Assembly: GCA_030636485.1 (NCBI GenBank)
Contig: DAOVWV010000009.1
Span: 1-14,038 of the forward strand
Source: Methyloprofundus sp.
Lineage (GTDB): Bacteria; Pseudomonadota; Gammaproteobacteria; Methylococcales; Methylomonadaceae
Reading direction: 5' to 3'
Length of the DNA: 14,038 nt
In this document: piece after piece, positions 7,550 through 14,038 of the stretch
Layout of the letters: each line of letters starts with the position of its first letter
How positions within the stretch are numbered: position 1 is the first letter of the stretch
The notes under the pieces: model-generated
The model's input: the letters and a program-made list of their open reading frames with translations, nothing else
What the model was told of the DNA's origin: nothing
Database searches by the model: none
Made by a program: the position numbers and the translations under genes

Positions 7550-7581
7550 ACATCATCTCGTAATATTAGTATTTTCAATAA

Positions 7582-7611
7582 GTTACCATGTAACACTTCA
7601 TAAATTACATG
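7582..7611. promoter_or_regulatory. Overlapping dyads upstream of ubiA
   Basis: GTTAC-CAT-GTAAC (7582-7594) is a perfect short palindrome. CATGTAA (7587-7593) is also repeated as its inverse TTACATG (7605-7611) with 11 bases between. The two dyads overlap 33-62 bases upstream of the ubiA start, where an operator for the divergent genes could sit. No binding family is identified. Confidence 0.35.
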
Positions 7612-7628
7612 AAATTTAAACAAACTAT

Positions 7629-7657
7629 TTGGCAATCCCTTTAAAGTGTATTATTAT
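7629..7657 (+). promoter_or_regulatory. Predicted sigma70 promoter of the tusB-like gene
   Basis: TTGGCA (7629-7634), 17 bases, then TATTAT (7652-7657): each hexamer matches the consensus at 5/6. Transcription would start near 7664, leaving a leader of about 75 nt before the ATG at 7741. Confidence 0.6.
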
Positions 7658-7670
7658 ACAGCTAAAGCCC

Positions 7671-7691
7671 TTGTAATTTATATACTTACAA
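7671..7691. promoter_or_regulatory. Dyad just downstream of the predicted transcription start
   Basis: TTGTAA (7671-7676) and TTACAA (7686-7691) form an inverted repeat with 9 bases between, placed about 7 to 27 bases after the predicted start of transcription. It could be an operator or a short leader hairpin. Confidence 0.35.
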
Positions 7692-7740
7692 AGACTAGTT
7701 AATGTAATTCTCTCACATATAAAAGAACACAGGTGCGCTT

Positions 7741-8034
7741 ATGCTACATATCATTGATAACTTTCCTATTCAGCAATCATTTTTACAATCAACCCATTCG
7801 GGCGACACCCTTATCCTAAAAGAGGATGCCGTCTATGCTGCCAAACAGGAATACCTGAAAGAGTGTCTCATAAAAAGAACCTTTGCCCACCTTAACCTGT
7901 GTGTTAGCAAAGCAGATTTATCACTGCGCAACATTGCTCATCAAGAGTTAATCAGAGGGGTTGCTGTTATTGATAGTTTTGATGAATATCAAGATTATCT
8001 TACTCAGGACATTGCGATTAAGTCTTGTAACTAA
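7741..8034 (+). CDS. tusB: TusB/DsrH-family sulfur relay protein
   Basis: A 97-residue cytosolic protein that reads as a TusB/DsrH family member. It has the family-typical MLH start, GDTLILKEDAVYAA (about residues 21-34, matching the GD-x-L-L-L-x-(E/D)-x-V segment), and a C-terminal half with ADLSLRN, RGVAVIDSFDEY and length as in E. coli TusB (95 residues). In E. coli TusB is part of the TusBCD complex that carries persulfide sulfur towards 2-thiouridine in tRNA; DsrH plays the matching role in sulfur oxidisers. The tusC and tusD partners are not adjacent, and the usual C-terminal tryptophan is missing (the end is KSCN). Of its cysteines (residues about 41, 54 and 96), none is clearly the DsrH one. 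AGG at 7731-7733, 7 nt before the ATG, supports the start. The family call is by pattern memory, not a search. Confidence 0.7.
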   Translation: MLHIIDNFPIQQSFLQSTHSGDTLILKEDAVYAAKQEYLKECLIKRTFAHLNLCVSKADLSLRNIAHQELIRGVAVIDSFDEYQDYLTQDIAIKSCN

Positions 8035-8046
8035 AACCCATCAGGG

Positions 8047-8099
8047 GAGCAGGCTTTAGTGGATAAGCGACAGCGTATCCACCAAAAGCCAGGTTGCTC
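8047..8099. repeat. Long interrupted palindrome between tusB-like gene and lpxK
   Basis: Three stacked stems: GAGCA (8047-8051) with TGCTC (8095-8099), GGCTTT (8052-8057) with AAAGCC (8085-8090), and GTGGATA (8059-8065) with TATCCAC (8076-8082), closed by a 10-base loop AGCGACAGCG. Small bulges separate them. The outermost arm touches the lpxK stop codon. No good T-run follows on the + strand; on the - strand a TTTT occurs 9-12 bases beyond the hairpin, so termination is possible but not classical. The core resembles dispersed GTGGATAAGCG...ATCCACC palindromes I recall from proteobacterial genomes (unchecked). Confidence 0.6.
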
Positions 8100-9109
8100 T
8101 ACATAACTTGATTTATAGCCTTAGTACGCAACAAAGCCATTAAATCATCCATAAACTGCCCCTTCAGTTTAGCCTCGACAGGGACAAACCAGTGCTGCTC
8201 AGATGCAAAGTTACGGCATTTAACGGCATCTTTTTCAGTCATAAGCACCGCCTCTGCCCCCTTATAACGTATATCTTTTTCAGCATAAGCATAATGATCA
8301 GGAAAAGCATGCGCCTCGCAATCCAGGCCGTATTGCTTTAATAAATCAAAAAAGCGTTGTGGATTACCTATCCCAGCCATTGCATGGCATTTTAAGCCTT
8401 TAAACTCTATTAAAGCCTTACGCTCCTGAGTCTGCATATTGACGGCATAAGCCCCCTCCAATTGCATCGGAATCTCATTGTCTTCCGCCTCCCCGCCATT
8501 GCAGATAACAAAATCAACCTCCTGAATCCGCTCCTGTGGTTCACGCAGTGGCCCAGAAGGCAAATAATAATTATTCCCAAAACGGCGCACACCATCAATA
8601 ACCACTATTTCAATATCACGGTGCAATGCATAATGCTGCAAACCATCATCTGAAATAATCACATCACACGCCTCATTTTCAAGCAACAGTCTGGCTGCAT
8701 CCGCTCTAACAGGGCCTACTGCAACCGGGCAATCAACCTGCCGTGCAATTAACAATGGCTCATCACCTACCTGCAGCGCATCACTCTCAGTTGTCACTCT
8801 TAAAGGCCATGTTTCAGATTGCCCTCCATACCCCCGGCTAATAATACCCGGTTTAAAGCCTTGTTCTTTTAAGTGCTGCGCTATATAAATTACCAATGGG
8901 GTTTTTCCTGTTCCTCCCAGCGTTATATTACCGACGATAATAACCGGAACCGGTAGTTTTTCGACAGGTTTATAACCTTTTTTATACATCCAGCGTCTAA
9001 ACTTGACCACATCGATAAAAATAAATGCAAAAGGCGCTAGCCAGGTACCGACAAAATGGTCTTTATACCAGACCTCATTTAAAAACTTAGCGATTAATTT
9101 TTTCATCAT
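8099..9109 (-). CDS. lpxK: Tetraacyldisaccharide 4'-kinase
   Basis: Membrane-associated kinase that adds the 4'-phosphate to the tetraacyldisaccharide precursor of lipid A, on the cytoplasmic face of the inner membrane. The 336-residue length is normal. It has an N-terminal hydrophobic anchor (about residues 22-34), a P-loop GNITLGGTGKTP (60-71) unusual in sequence but typical for LpxK, SRGYGG (91-96) and DDGLQH (154-159) with the catalytic aspartate region. The start overlaps the exbD stop in TAATG, so it is translationally coupled. A second ATG follows at once (MMKK), so the start may be one codon later. It is the last gene of the unit; kdsB, often next in related genomes, is absent. Lipid A synthesis confirms a Gram-negative host. 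Confidence 0.96.
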   Translation of the reverse strand: MMKKLIAKFLNEVWYKDHFVGTWLAPFAFIFIDVVKFRRWMYKKGYKPVEKLPVPVIIVGNITLGGTGKTPLVIYIAQHLKEQGFKPGIISRGYGGQSETWPLRVTTESDALQVGDEPLLIARQVDCPVAVGPVRADAARLLLENEACDVIISDDGLQHYALHRDIEIVVIDGVRRFGNNYYLPSGPLREPQERIQEVDFVICNGGEAEDNEIPMQLEGAYAVNMQTQERKALIEFKGLKCHAMAGIGNPQRFFDLLKQYGLDCEAHAFPDHYAYAEKDIRYKGAEAVLMTEKDAVKCRNFASEQHWFVPVEAKLKGQFMDDLMALLRTKAINQVM

Positions 9110-9519
9110 TATTCTTTTTGAGTTGCAAAGGTTATATTCTTAAAGCCTATGCCAGCAGCGACATCTAATACCTTAATCGCTGATTGCACAGGTGCACTTG
9201 CATCAGCATTGATAATAAGGGGTATATTTTTATTCGCACTAAAGGTATTCAGTTCTTTTTTTAAAGCTTCAACACTACGCTCATTTAAGGCCTTATCATT
9301 AATGAAGTACTGCCCTGACTTATCAATTGTCACCGCCAGTACCTGCTCATTAGTCCTCTCCGCCTCTTGTCCATTAGCTTGGGGTAATTGGACTTTTATC
9401 ATCGTTTCTTTACTAAAGGTCGTGGTCACCATAAAGAAGATAAGTAATAAAAATACCACATCTATCATGGGTGTCAAAGAGATCTCTAGGGGCTTGTGTT
9501 TCTTATTGCGAAAATTCAT
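9109..9519 (-). CDS. exbD: ExbD/TolR-family biopolymer transport protein
   Basis: A 136-residue inner-membrane protein with a short cytoplasmic N terminus, one membrane helix (about residues 19-34) and a periplasmic domain. Asp20, in SLTPMIDVVFLLLIFFMV, is at the position of the essential helix aspartate that carries protons in ExbD and TolR. With the ExbB-like protein it should form a proton-driven motor complex. Its start overlaps the exbB stop (TAATG) and its stop overlaps the lpxK start in the same way. Placement before lpxK is a known arrangement in gammaproteobacteria and suggests an envelope role, but its partner (TonB or another protein) is not here. A TolR identity is less likely since tolA/tolB are absent. 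Confidence 0.92.
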   Translation of the reverse strand: MNFRNKKHKPLEISLTPMIDVVFLLLIFFMVTTTFSKETMIKVQLPQANGQEAERTNEQVLAVTIDKSGQYFINDKALNERSVEALKKELNTFSANKNIPLIINADASAPVQSAIKVLDVAAGIGFKNITFATQKE

Positions 9520-10133
9520 TATAATTCTTCACGAGCGCCATGAATCACAGCGATTAATTTTAAAGACTCTTCTTCCATATTCAACACATAAGCATCCACC
9601 AGGCCATCGAAATAGCGATGAAAAACAACGCAAGGAATCGCGACTGTCAATCCAGTAGCAGTGGTTATCAGTGCCTCGGAAATACCTCCAGCCAATACGG
9701 CTGGGTCTCCTACACCATGGCTAACGATCGCAGCAAACACTTTAATCATACCGACAACAGTCCCAAGCAAACCCAATAAAGGCGTAATATTTGCAATAGT
9801 CCCCAGAGTATTTAAATAGCGCTCCAGCTTATGCGTGACTTGCCGTCCTGATTCCGCAATTGATTCCTTCATGACCTCCCGGCCTAAATCACGGTTCATT
9901 AAACCTGCTGCCAAAATAGTCCCTAGTGGCGAGCTCTCTTTTAGGTGCTTTAATACCTTGACATCCACCTTATGGGACTTCGCAAGTTTCCAGACTTGTG
10001 ACACCATTTTGGGCGGTAAAATTTTATTTTTACGCAAGGTCCAGAATCGCTCACAAATAATAGCCATGGCCATAATTGAACAAAGTAAAATGGGAATCAT
10101 CAATAATCCCCCTTGCTGCATTAACTCAAACAC
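9519..10133 (-). CDS. exbB: ExbB/TolQ/MotA-family proton channel protein
   Basis: A 204-residue inner-membrane protein with three hydrophobic segments (about residues 9-28, 112-136 and 153-172). It carries the conserved TPLLGLLGTVVGMI (117-130) and SEALITTATGLTVAIPCVV (152-170) of the MotA/TolQ/ExbB proton channel domain. It would form the pore of a motor with ExbD. The start is GTG at 10133, chosen because a strong AAGGAA lies about 8 nt upstream and the resulting N terminus (MFELMQQGGLLM) is the family's usual short periplasmic start. The gap to the transporter gene upstream is 20 nt, so it probably belongs to the same transcript. Confidence 0.93.
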   Translation of the reverse strand: MFELMQQGGLLMIPILLCSIMAMAIICERFWTLRKNKILPPKMVSQVWKLAKSHKVDVKVLKHLKESSPLGTILAAGLMNRDLGREVMKESIAESGRQVTHKLERYLNTLGTIANITPLLGLLGTVVGMIKVFAAIVSHGVGDPAVLAGGISEALITTATGLTVAIPCVVFHRYFDGLVDAYVLNMEEESLKLIAVIHGAREEL

Positions 10134-10153
10134 TGATTTTTTCCTTTTATATT

Positions 10154-11320
10154 TTAAAGCGCATCATGACAATAAGCCTTACCTTTCCCCACCCAGATCA
10201 CTGCAATGATATAGGCCAAGGCACTTAATAGTGCTGCAAAAGCGTAGACTAACTGCCCCCCATAAACATCCCATGCATAACCACTGTATAAGCCTCCCAG
10301 CATTCCTCCCAGGCCAAAACTAAGACTACTATAAAGTGCCTGCCCCTTGCCTTGATGGTGATGACCAAAATAGTTTTGCACCAAATGTATTGCCGCGACA
10401 TGGGCAGCCCCAAAAGTAGCCGCATGTAATATCTGAGCGCAAAGTAACAAAGTCATATCCTGCGCATAACAGGCAATCATTAACCAGCGCAAAACAGATA
10501 ATAAACTACTGACTAATAAAATTCTGCGCAACGAGACATACTTTAGCAGTTTACGCATCAAAATAAACACAATAATTTCCGCGCCGGCTCCAAGTGACCA
10601 GAGCATGCCTATCATGGTCGTCGAGTAATCATATTGCTTTAAATAAATGGAAAAAAAGGCATAATACGGCCCATGCGCAGCCTGCAATAACAGATACACC
10701 AAAAAAAAGGCAATCACTTCAGGCTGCCTGACAATTTGCCAGACCCCGACAGCCGCCTGACTTGCTCTGGCACTTGACACTTCCGGTGTCAGCAAGGAAA
10801 TCAACCAGATACTCCCCAGCAACCCAACGATTAACCAGGGCAATAAATCAATGGGATACAAGTCCAGCAAATACCCTACCCCAGATACTGTCCCTATAAA
10901 GCCTATAGACCCCCATAGGCGTATATGACTATATCGATGTGGCTGGTCTTTTAGGTGATGTAATGTTGCCGCTTCAAACTGTGGTAAGGCCGCATTCCAG
11001 AAAAAGCTAAAGCCTACTGTCACTAAGGCATACCACTGAAAGGATTTCTGGTACAAAAAACCTGCAAACAAAAGCATGGCAAAAAAAGAGGCAATACGGA
11101 TCAGCCTCAGGCTTTTACCGGTATGATCAGCAATCCAGCCCCATAGGTTGGGCGCAATCACTTTTGTACCCACCAATAAGGCCGTTAACTCACCGATTTG
11201 CGCCGCACTAAAGCCATCATTTTTAAGATACAAACTCCAGTAAGGTACAAAACCACCCAGCGTTGCAAAATAAAAAAAATAAAAACCGGATAAACGCCAG
11301 TAAGGGATTTTAGCTTTCAC
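10154..11320 (-). CDS. MFS transporter, HcaT/phenylpropionate-type
   Basis: A 388-residue, 12-segment major facilitator of the MFS_1-like branch named after the phenylpropionate permease HcaT. The N terminus PYWRLSGFYFFYFATLGGFVPYW, broken here for length as PYWRLSG then FYFFYF then GFVPYW, is a hallmark of the branch, as is WGWIADHTGK in the loop after segment 2 and RLWGSIGFI near segment 5. Substrate is unknown; in many gammaproteobacteria this gene sits directly after aroC, and its annotation as an aromatic acid carrier is by name only. The start is GTG at 11320, 9 nt after the aroC stop, without a clear ribosome site, so translation probably depends on aroC. I left the gene symbol blank because specificity is unproven. 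Confidence 0.85.
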   Translation of the reverse strand: MKAKIPYWRLSGFYFFYFATLGGFVPYWSLYLKNDGFSAAQIGELTALLVGTKVIAPNLWGWIADHTGKSLRLIRIASFFAMLLFAGFLYQKSFQWYALVTVGFSFFWNAALPQFEAATLHHLKDQPHRYSHIRLWGSIGFIGTVSGVGYLLDLYPIDLLPWLIVGLLGSIWLISLLTPEVSSARASQAAVGVWQIVRQPEVIAFFLVYLLLQAAHGPYYAFFSIYLKQYDYSTTMIGMLWSLGAGAEIIVFILMRKLLKYVSLRRILLVSSLLSVLRWLMIACYAQDMTLLLCAQILHAATFGAAHVAAIHLVQNYFGHHHQGKGQALYSSLSFGLGGMLGGLYSGYAWDVYGGQLVYAFAALLSALAYIIAVIWVGKGKAYCHDAL

Positions 11321-11329
11321 TCAATAAAA

Positions 11330-12418
11330 TTAACGCAATACCGGCAAACTCGACTGCACATCAGCATTTTGCGCTCTATGGCGTAACAAATGATCCATTA
11401 AAACGATAGCCATCATCGCCTCTGCAATCGGTGTCGCACGAATCCCTACGCAAGGATCATGACGACCTTTAGTCACCACTTCAACCGCCTCTCCTTGCCG
11501 ATTAATACTACGTCCCGGCAAATGCAAACTGGAAGTCGGCTTTAGCGCGATACTGGCAACGATATCCTGACCACTGGAAATCCCCCCTAAAATACCACCC
11601 GCATGATTACTTAAAAATCCCTCAGGGGTCATTTCATCTCTAAAATCAGTTCCTTTACTATTCACACAGGCAAAACCATCACCAATTTCCACTCCTTTAA
11701 CCGCATTAATACTCATTAATGCATGTGCCAGGTCGGCATCCAGGCGGTCAAAAATGGGCTCTCCCAAGCCCGGTGGGACATTGCTCGCCATCACATTCAC
11801 TTTTGCACCAATGGAGTTGCCTTCTTTACGTAAGGCATCCATATACGCCACCAGTTCTGCCTCTTTGCTGCTATCAGGACAAAAGAACTCACTCGTCTCC
11901 ATTGCAGCCCAATCAATGCTTGCAACTTTAATCGGCCCTAACTGCGATAGATAACCACGAATTTCAATCCCATACTGCTGCTTTAAATATTTTTTTGCAA
12001 TCCCTCCGGCTGCCACACGCATCGCGGTTTCCCGTGCTGATGAGCGCCCCCCGCCCCGATAATCCCTAAAACCATATTTATGGTCATACACATAATCAGC
12101 ATGACCCGGTCTATAGGTTTCTGCAATATTGCTATAGTCCTTGGAACGTTGATCAGTATTTTTAATCAGTAAACCAATCGGGGTTCCCGTTGTTTTGCCC
12201 TCAAACACACCCGACAAAATCTGCACCTGATCCGCTTCGCGGCGCTGAGTGGTATGCCTTGAAGTCCCTGGTTTACGTCGATCCAGGTCAGCCTGCAAGT
12301 CCGCTTCTGATAACTCAAGTCCAGGTGGACACCCATCCACCGTTGCACCGAGCGCGATACCGTGACTCTCACCAAAAGTCGTGACTGAAAATAATTTTCC
12401 GATACTGTTACCTGACAT
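11330..12418 (-). CDS. aroC: Chorismate synthase
   Basis: Catalyses the last step of the shikimate pathway, 5-enolpyruvylshikimate-3-phosphate to chorismate, using reduced FMN as a cofactor. Its 362 residues match the usual length. All three family signatures are seen: GESHG (residues 16-20) with DGCPPG, the central [20 protein letters not shown] with GGRSSARET, and the C-terminal [20 protein letters not shown] at 12418 is 2 nt after the prmB stop, and this prmB-aroC pairing is common in gammaproteobacteria. Chorismate also feeds ubiquinone synthesis through 4-hydroxybenzoate, the substrate of ubiA elsewhere in the window, though the two are separate transcription units. Confidence 0.98.
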   Translation of the reverse strand: MSGNSIGKLFSVTTFGESHGIALGATVDGCPPGLELSEADLQADLDRRKPGTSRHTTQRREADQVQILSGVFEGKTTGTPIGLLIKNTDQRSKDYSNIAETYRPGHADYVYDHKYGFRDYRGGGRSSARETAMRVAAGGIAKKYLKQQYGIEIRGYLSQLGPIKVASIDWAAMETSEFFCPDSSKEAELVAYMDALRKEGNSIGAKVNVMASNVPPGLGEPIFDRLDADLAHALMSINAVKGVEIGDGFACVNSKGTDFRDEMTPEGFLSNHAGGILGGISSGQDIVASIALKPTSSLHLPGRSINRQGEAVEVVTKGRHDPCVGIRATPIAEAMMAIVLMDHLLRHRAQNADVQSSLPVLR

Positions 12419-12420
12419 AC

Positions 12421-13341
12421 TTAACCCAATGCCTTTTTAAAAAGTTTATTAAATGTAAATACCTGGTCGGCAGTAAGTAAAAACACACCATCACCGCCCT
12501 GTTCAAAATTTAGCCAATAAAATGGCACTTCAGGGAATTGCGCTTGCAAGGTTTCCGCACTACTTCCCACTTCTATAATTAATACCCCCTGCTCACTTAT
12601 GTATTCCGCCGCATCCACCAGGATTTTAATCACCAGATCCAAGCCTGACTCTCCCCCCGTAAAGCCCATTTCCGGTTCCGCAAGAAATTCAGCCGGTAAC
12701 TGCTCCCACTCGGCAATGGCAACATAAGGCGGGTTAGATACAATTAAATCATATTTTTCTGCGGGTAATGCACTGAACAGATCGGACTGATATAAGCTTA
12801 GCTGCTCTTCTACTTCATGTTTGGCAACATTAATTTTGGCAACTTCCAGCGCATCAGCGGATAACTCCACCGCATCAACCTGTGCATCAGGAAAAGCATA
12901 GGCACAGGCAATCGCAATACAGGCACTGCCAGTACATAAATCCAATACATGATGCACCTGATCAGCTTCAATCCAGGGTGAAAACTGCTCACGAATCAAT
13001 TCTGCAATCGGTGACCTAGGGACTAAAACCCGCTCATCAACATAAAATGCTAAGCCAGCAAAAATGGCCTCATGCGTCAAATAAGCCGTTGGGACACGCA
13101 TATCAATACGCTGATTAATCAATTCGATGATTGTTTGCCGCTCATCCAAAGTTAACTGCGCACTAAAATAACTCTCAGATAAATTGTAAGGCAAATGTAA
13201 ACTGTGTAGCACCAACGCCGCCGCATCGTCTAAGGCCGTTGCAGTACCGTGCCCATGAAACAGCTTAGCTGCTGCAAAACGACTGGCACCCCAGCGGATA
13301 TAATCCCTGACTGTGGTCAAGGTTTGAATTGTTTGTTGCAT
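12421..13341 (-). CDS. prmB: Ribosomal protein L3 N5-glutamine methyltransferase
   Basis: SAM-dependent methyltransferase that modifies a glutamine of ribosomal protein L3 (uL3). Its 306 residues show an N-terminal helical region with [18 protein letters not shown], typical of PrmB and not PrmC, then the SAM motif [13 protein letters not shown] (133-145) and the catalytic NPPY (203-206). The [14 protein letters not shown] stretch that follows is also family-typical. PrmC (release-factor methyltransferase) is the main alternative and is disfavoured by the N terminus and the aroC linkage. The ATG at 13341 has no Shine-Dalgarno. The 76-base gap to the esterase gene leaves room for a promoter, so prmB may open the transcript that runs to lpxK. 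Confidence 0.95.
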   Translation of the reverse strand: MQQTIQTLTTVRDYIRWGASRFAAAKLFHGHGTATALDDAAALVLHSLHLPYNLSESYFSAQLTLDERQTIIELINQRIDMRVPTAYLTHEAIFAGLAFYVDERVLVPRSPIAELIREQFSPWIEADQVHHVLDLCTGSACIAIACAYAFPDAQVDAVELSADALEVAKINVAKHEVEEQLSLYQSDLFSALPAEKYDLIVSNPPYVAIAEWEQLPAEFLAEPEMGFTGGESGLDLVIKILVDAAEYISEQGVLIIEVGSSAETLQAQFPEVPFYWLNFEQGGDGVFLLTADQVFTFNKLFKKALG

Positions 13342-13351
13342 AAAATATAAA

Positions 13352-13380
13352 TGTGTAAGACGAGTACTTTAAACCGTCAA
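13352..13380 (-). promoter_or_regulatory. Possible promoter of the prmB-lpxK unit
   Basis: On the - strand, TTGACG (13380-13375) is a 5/6 match to the -35 consensus; 17 bases later TACACA (13357-13352) is a poor -10 (3/6). A start near 13345 would leave only about four bases before the prmB ATG. The -35 lies between two copies of GGTTTAAA (13389-13382 and 13375-13368 on the - strand), 14 bases apart. Confidence 0.25.
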
Positions 13381-13417
13381 TTTTAAACCATATCGGCCTC
13401 TATCAGGGGAACATTCG

Positions 13418-14038
13418 TTAAAAAACCCGATTAATAAAATCCGAAATATCCCTTATTTCTTCCAAACATAAGGAGTGCTGCATAGGGTAATCATGCCAGC
13501 TAATAGAGTAATCCAATGCTTTTAAACGCTGATAAGACGCTTTGGCAATTTGCGGGTAAACAACATTATCCATGGTGCCATGCGCCATAAAGATGCGTAT
13601 TTCATCATTGACGGCAGCACGTTCAGTTTTTAACTGCTCGGTTGTTGGCATATAGGTTGATAAAGCCAGAATTCCCGCTAATTTCTCTGGATAGCGTAAG
13701 CCTGTATGCAGGGCAATAACCCCGCCCTGAGAAAAGCCAGCCAGCAAAATATTTTCAGCCTTAATACCCTTATCAATCTCGCTTTGAATAATATCGACCA
13801 ACTGTGTCGAAGACAGATATATATCCTCGACCGCCACCTCTCGATCCAGAGACATATCCAGAATGTCATACCAGGAACGCATTTGCATTCCCCCATTAAT
13901 GGTCACTGCCTGCACAGGTGCATTGGGGAAAATAAAATTGATATGCTCTGCCTTTTGCAGGGTTAATTCAGGTACGATACTTTCAAAATCATGACCATCA
14001 GCACCTAGGCCGTGTAACCAGATAATCGAGTATTGTGG
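13418..14038 (-). CDS. Serine carboxylesterase / acyl-protein thioesterase-like hydrolase (5' partial)
   Basis: Alpha/beta hydrolase of the carboxylesterase/thioesterase (phospholipase/carboxylesterase) family. The frame is open to the window edge, giving 206 residues; the visible part already starts in the first strand with SIIWLHGLGADGHDF, which supplies the oxyanion region. The catalytic triad is visible: Ser in GFSQGG (residue 103 of the visible part), Asp in HGTMDNVV (157) and His in YPMQHSL (188). Nothing is missing at the C-terminal end. An in-frame GTG at 13915 is only an internal valine, since conserved sequence continues upstream of it. About 10 to 20 N-terminal residues lie outside the window. 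No signal peptide is visible. The substrate is not predictable; broad ester hydrolases of this family are usually cytosolic. It is on the same strand as prmB, 76 bases ahead of it. Confidence 0.9.
   Translation of the reverse strand, partial: PQYSIIWLHGLGADGHDFESIVPELTLQKAEHINFIFPNAPVQAVTINGGMQMRSWYDILDMSLDREVAVEDIYLSSTQLVDIIQSEIDKGIKAENILLAGFSQGGVIALHTGLRYPEKLAGILALSTYMPTTEQLKTERAAVNDEIRIFMAHGTMDNVVYPQIAKASYQRLKALDYSISWHDYPMQHSLCLEEIRDISDFINRVF

Noticed and set aside
9149..9658. Open frame of 169 codons on the + strand across exbD and exbB
   Set aside because: Antisense shadow of two conserved genes with intact motifs; its translation is low-complexity and unlike any family.
9835..10209. 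Open frame of 124 codons on the + strand across exbB and the transporter end
   Set aside because: Antisense shadow; no independent coding evidence.
13913..13915. GTG at 13915 as the esterase start
   Set aside because: The frame continues upstream with the conserved LHGLGADGHDF oxyanion region, so the GTG is an internal valine.
1..14038. Mobile element, phage, CRISPR, tRNA or rRNA
   Set aside because: No transposase, integrase, regularly spaced repeat array, or tRNA/rRNA-like sequence was recognised on either strand by reading.

Overview
The window looks like chromosomal DNA from a gammaproteobacterium of moderate to low G+C. The best evidence is the block prmB-aroC-MFS-exbB-exbD-lpxK, with an UbiA-type ubiquinone enzyme and a TusB/DsrH-like protein nearby; this gene content is typical of Gammaproteobacteria. 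An exosortase/EPS locus beside such housekeeping genes would fit a methanotroph-like lineage (Methylococcales), but that placement is inference. I see no rRNA, tRNA, CRISPR array, transposase or phage gene. No stretch longer than 300 bases lacks a gene.

Left part (1-5647, + strand): a surface-polysaccharide/exosortase locus. It holds an O-antigen-ligase/polymerase-like membrane protein with a large non-membrane insert, an exosortase with an intact Cys192-Arg236-His257 set, a short single-anchor EpsI-like partner, a small secreted protein with four cysteines, and a PaaK/CapK-type AMP-forming ligase. A near-consensus sigma70 promoter at 1928-1956 lies about 170 bases before the exosortase and would give a leader of about 160 nt with alternative base pairings. 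A second, weaker promoter (-10 at 3697-3702) precedes the secreted protein and ligase pair. No PEP-CTERM-type substrate is encoded here, so the targets of the exosortase must lie elsewhere.

Middle (5648-8100): a nested inverted repeat lies between convergent genes. It is followed on the - strand by a DHH-family phosphoesterase gene that sits downstream of ubiA. A divergent intergenic region of 191 bases, rich in TGTAA/TTACA half-sites, separates ubiA from a lone tusB/dsrH-like gene with a good sigma70 promoter. A second long hairpin separates that gene from the end of lpxK.

Right part (8099-14038, all - strand): reading leftward from 14038 the order is a serine esterase (5' end outside the window), prmB, aroC, an HcaT-type MFS transporter, exbB, exbD and lpxK. 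Gaps from prmB onward are 2, 9 and 20 nt, and the last two junctions are TAATG overlaps, so prmB to lpxK is probably one transcription unit. It joins translation-factor methylation, the last shared aromatic step, a transporter, an energising inner-membrane motor pair and lipid A phosphorylation.

Most of the right half is ordinary. The stretches most worth a second look are the structured exosortase leader, the exosortase/EpsI-like/secreted protein/ligase set, the orphan tusB with its dyad-rich promoter region, and the two palindromic repeats.
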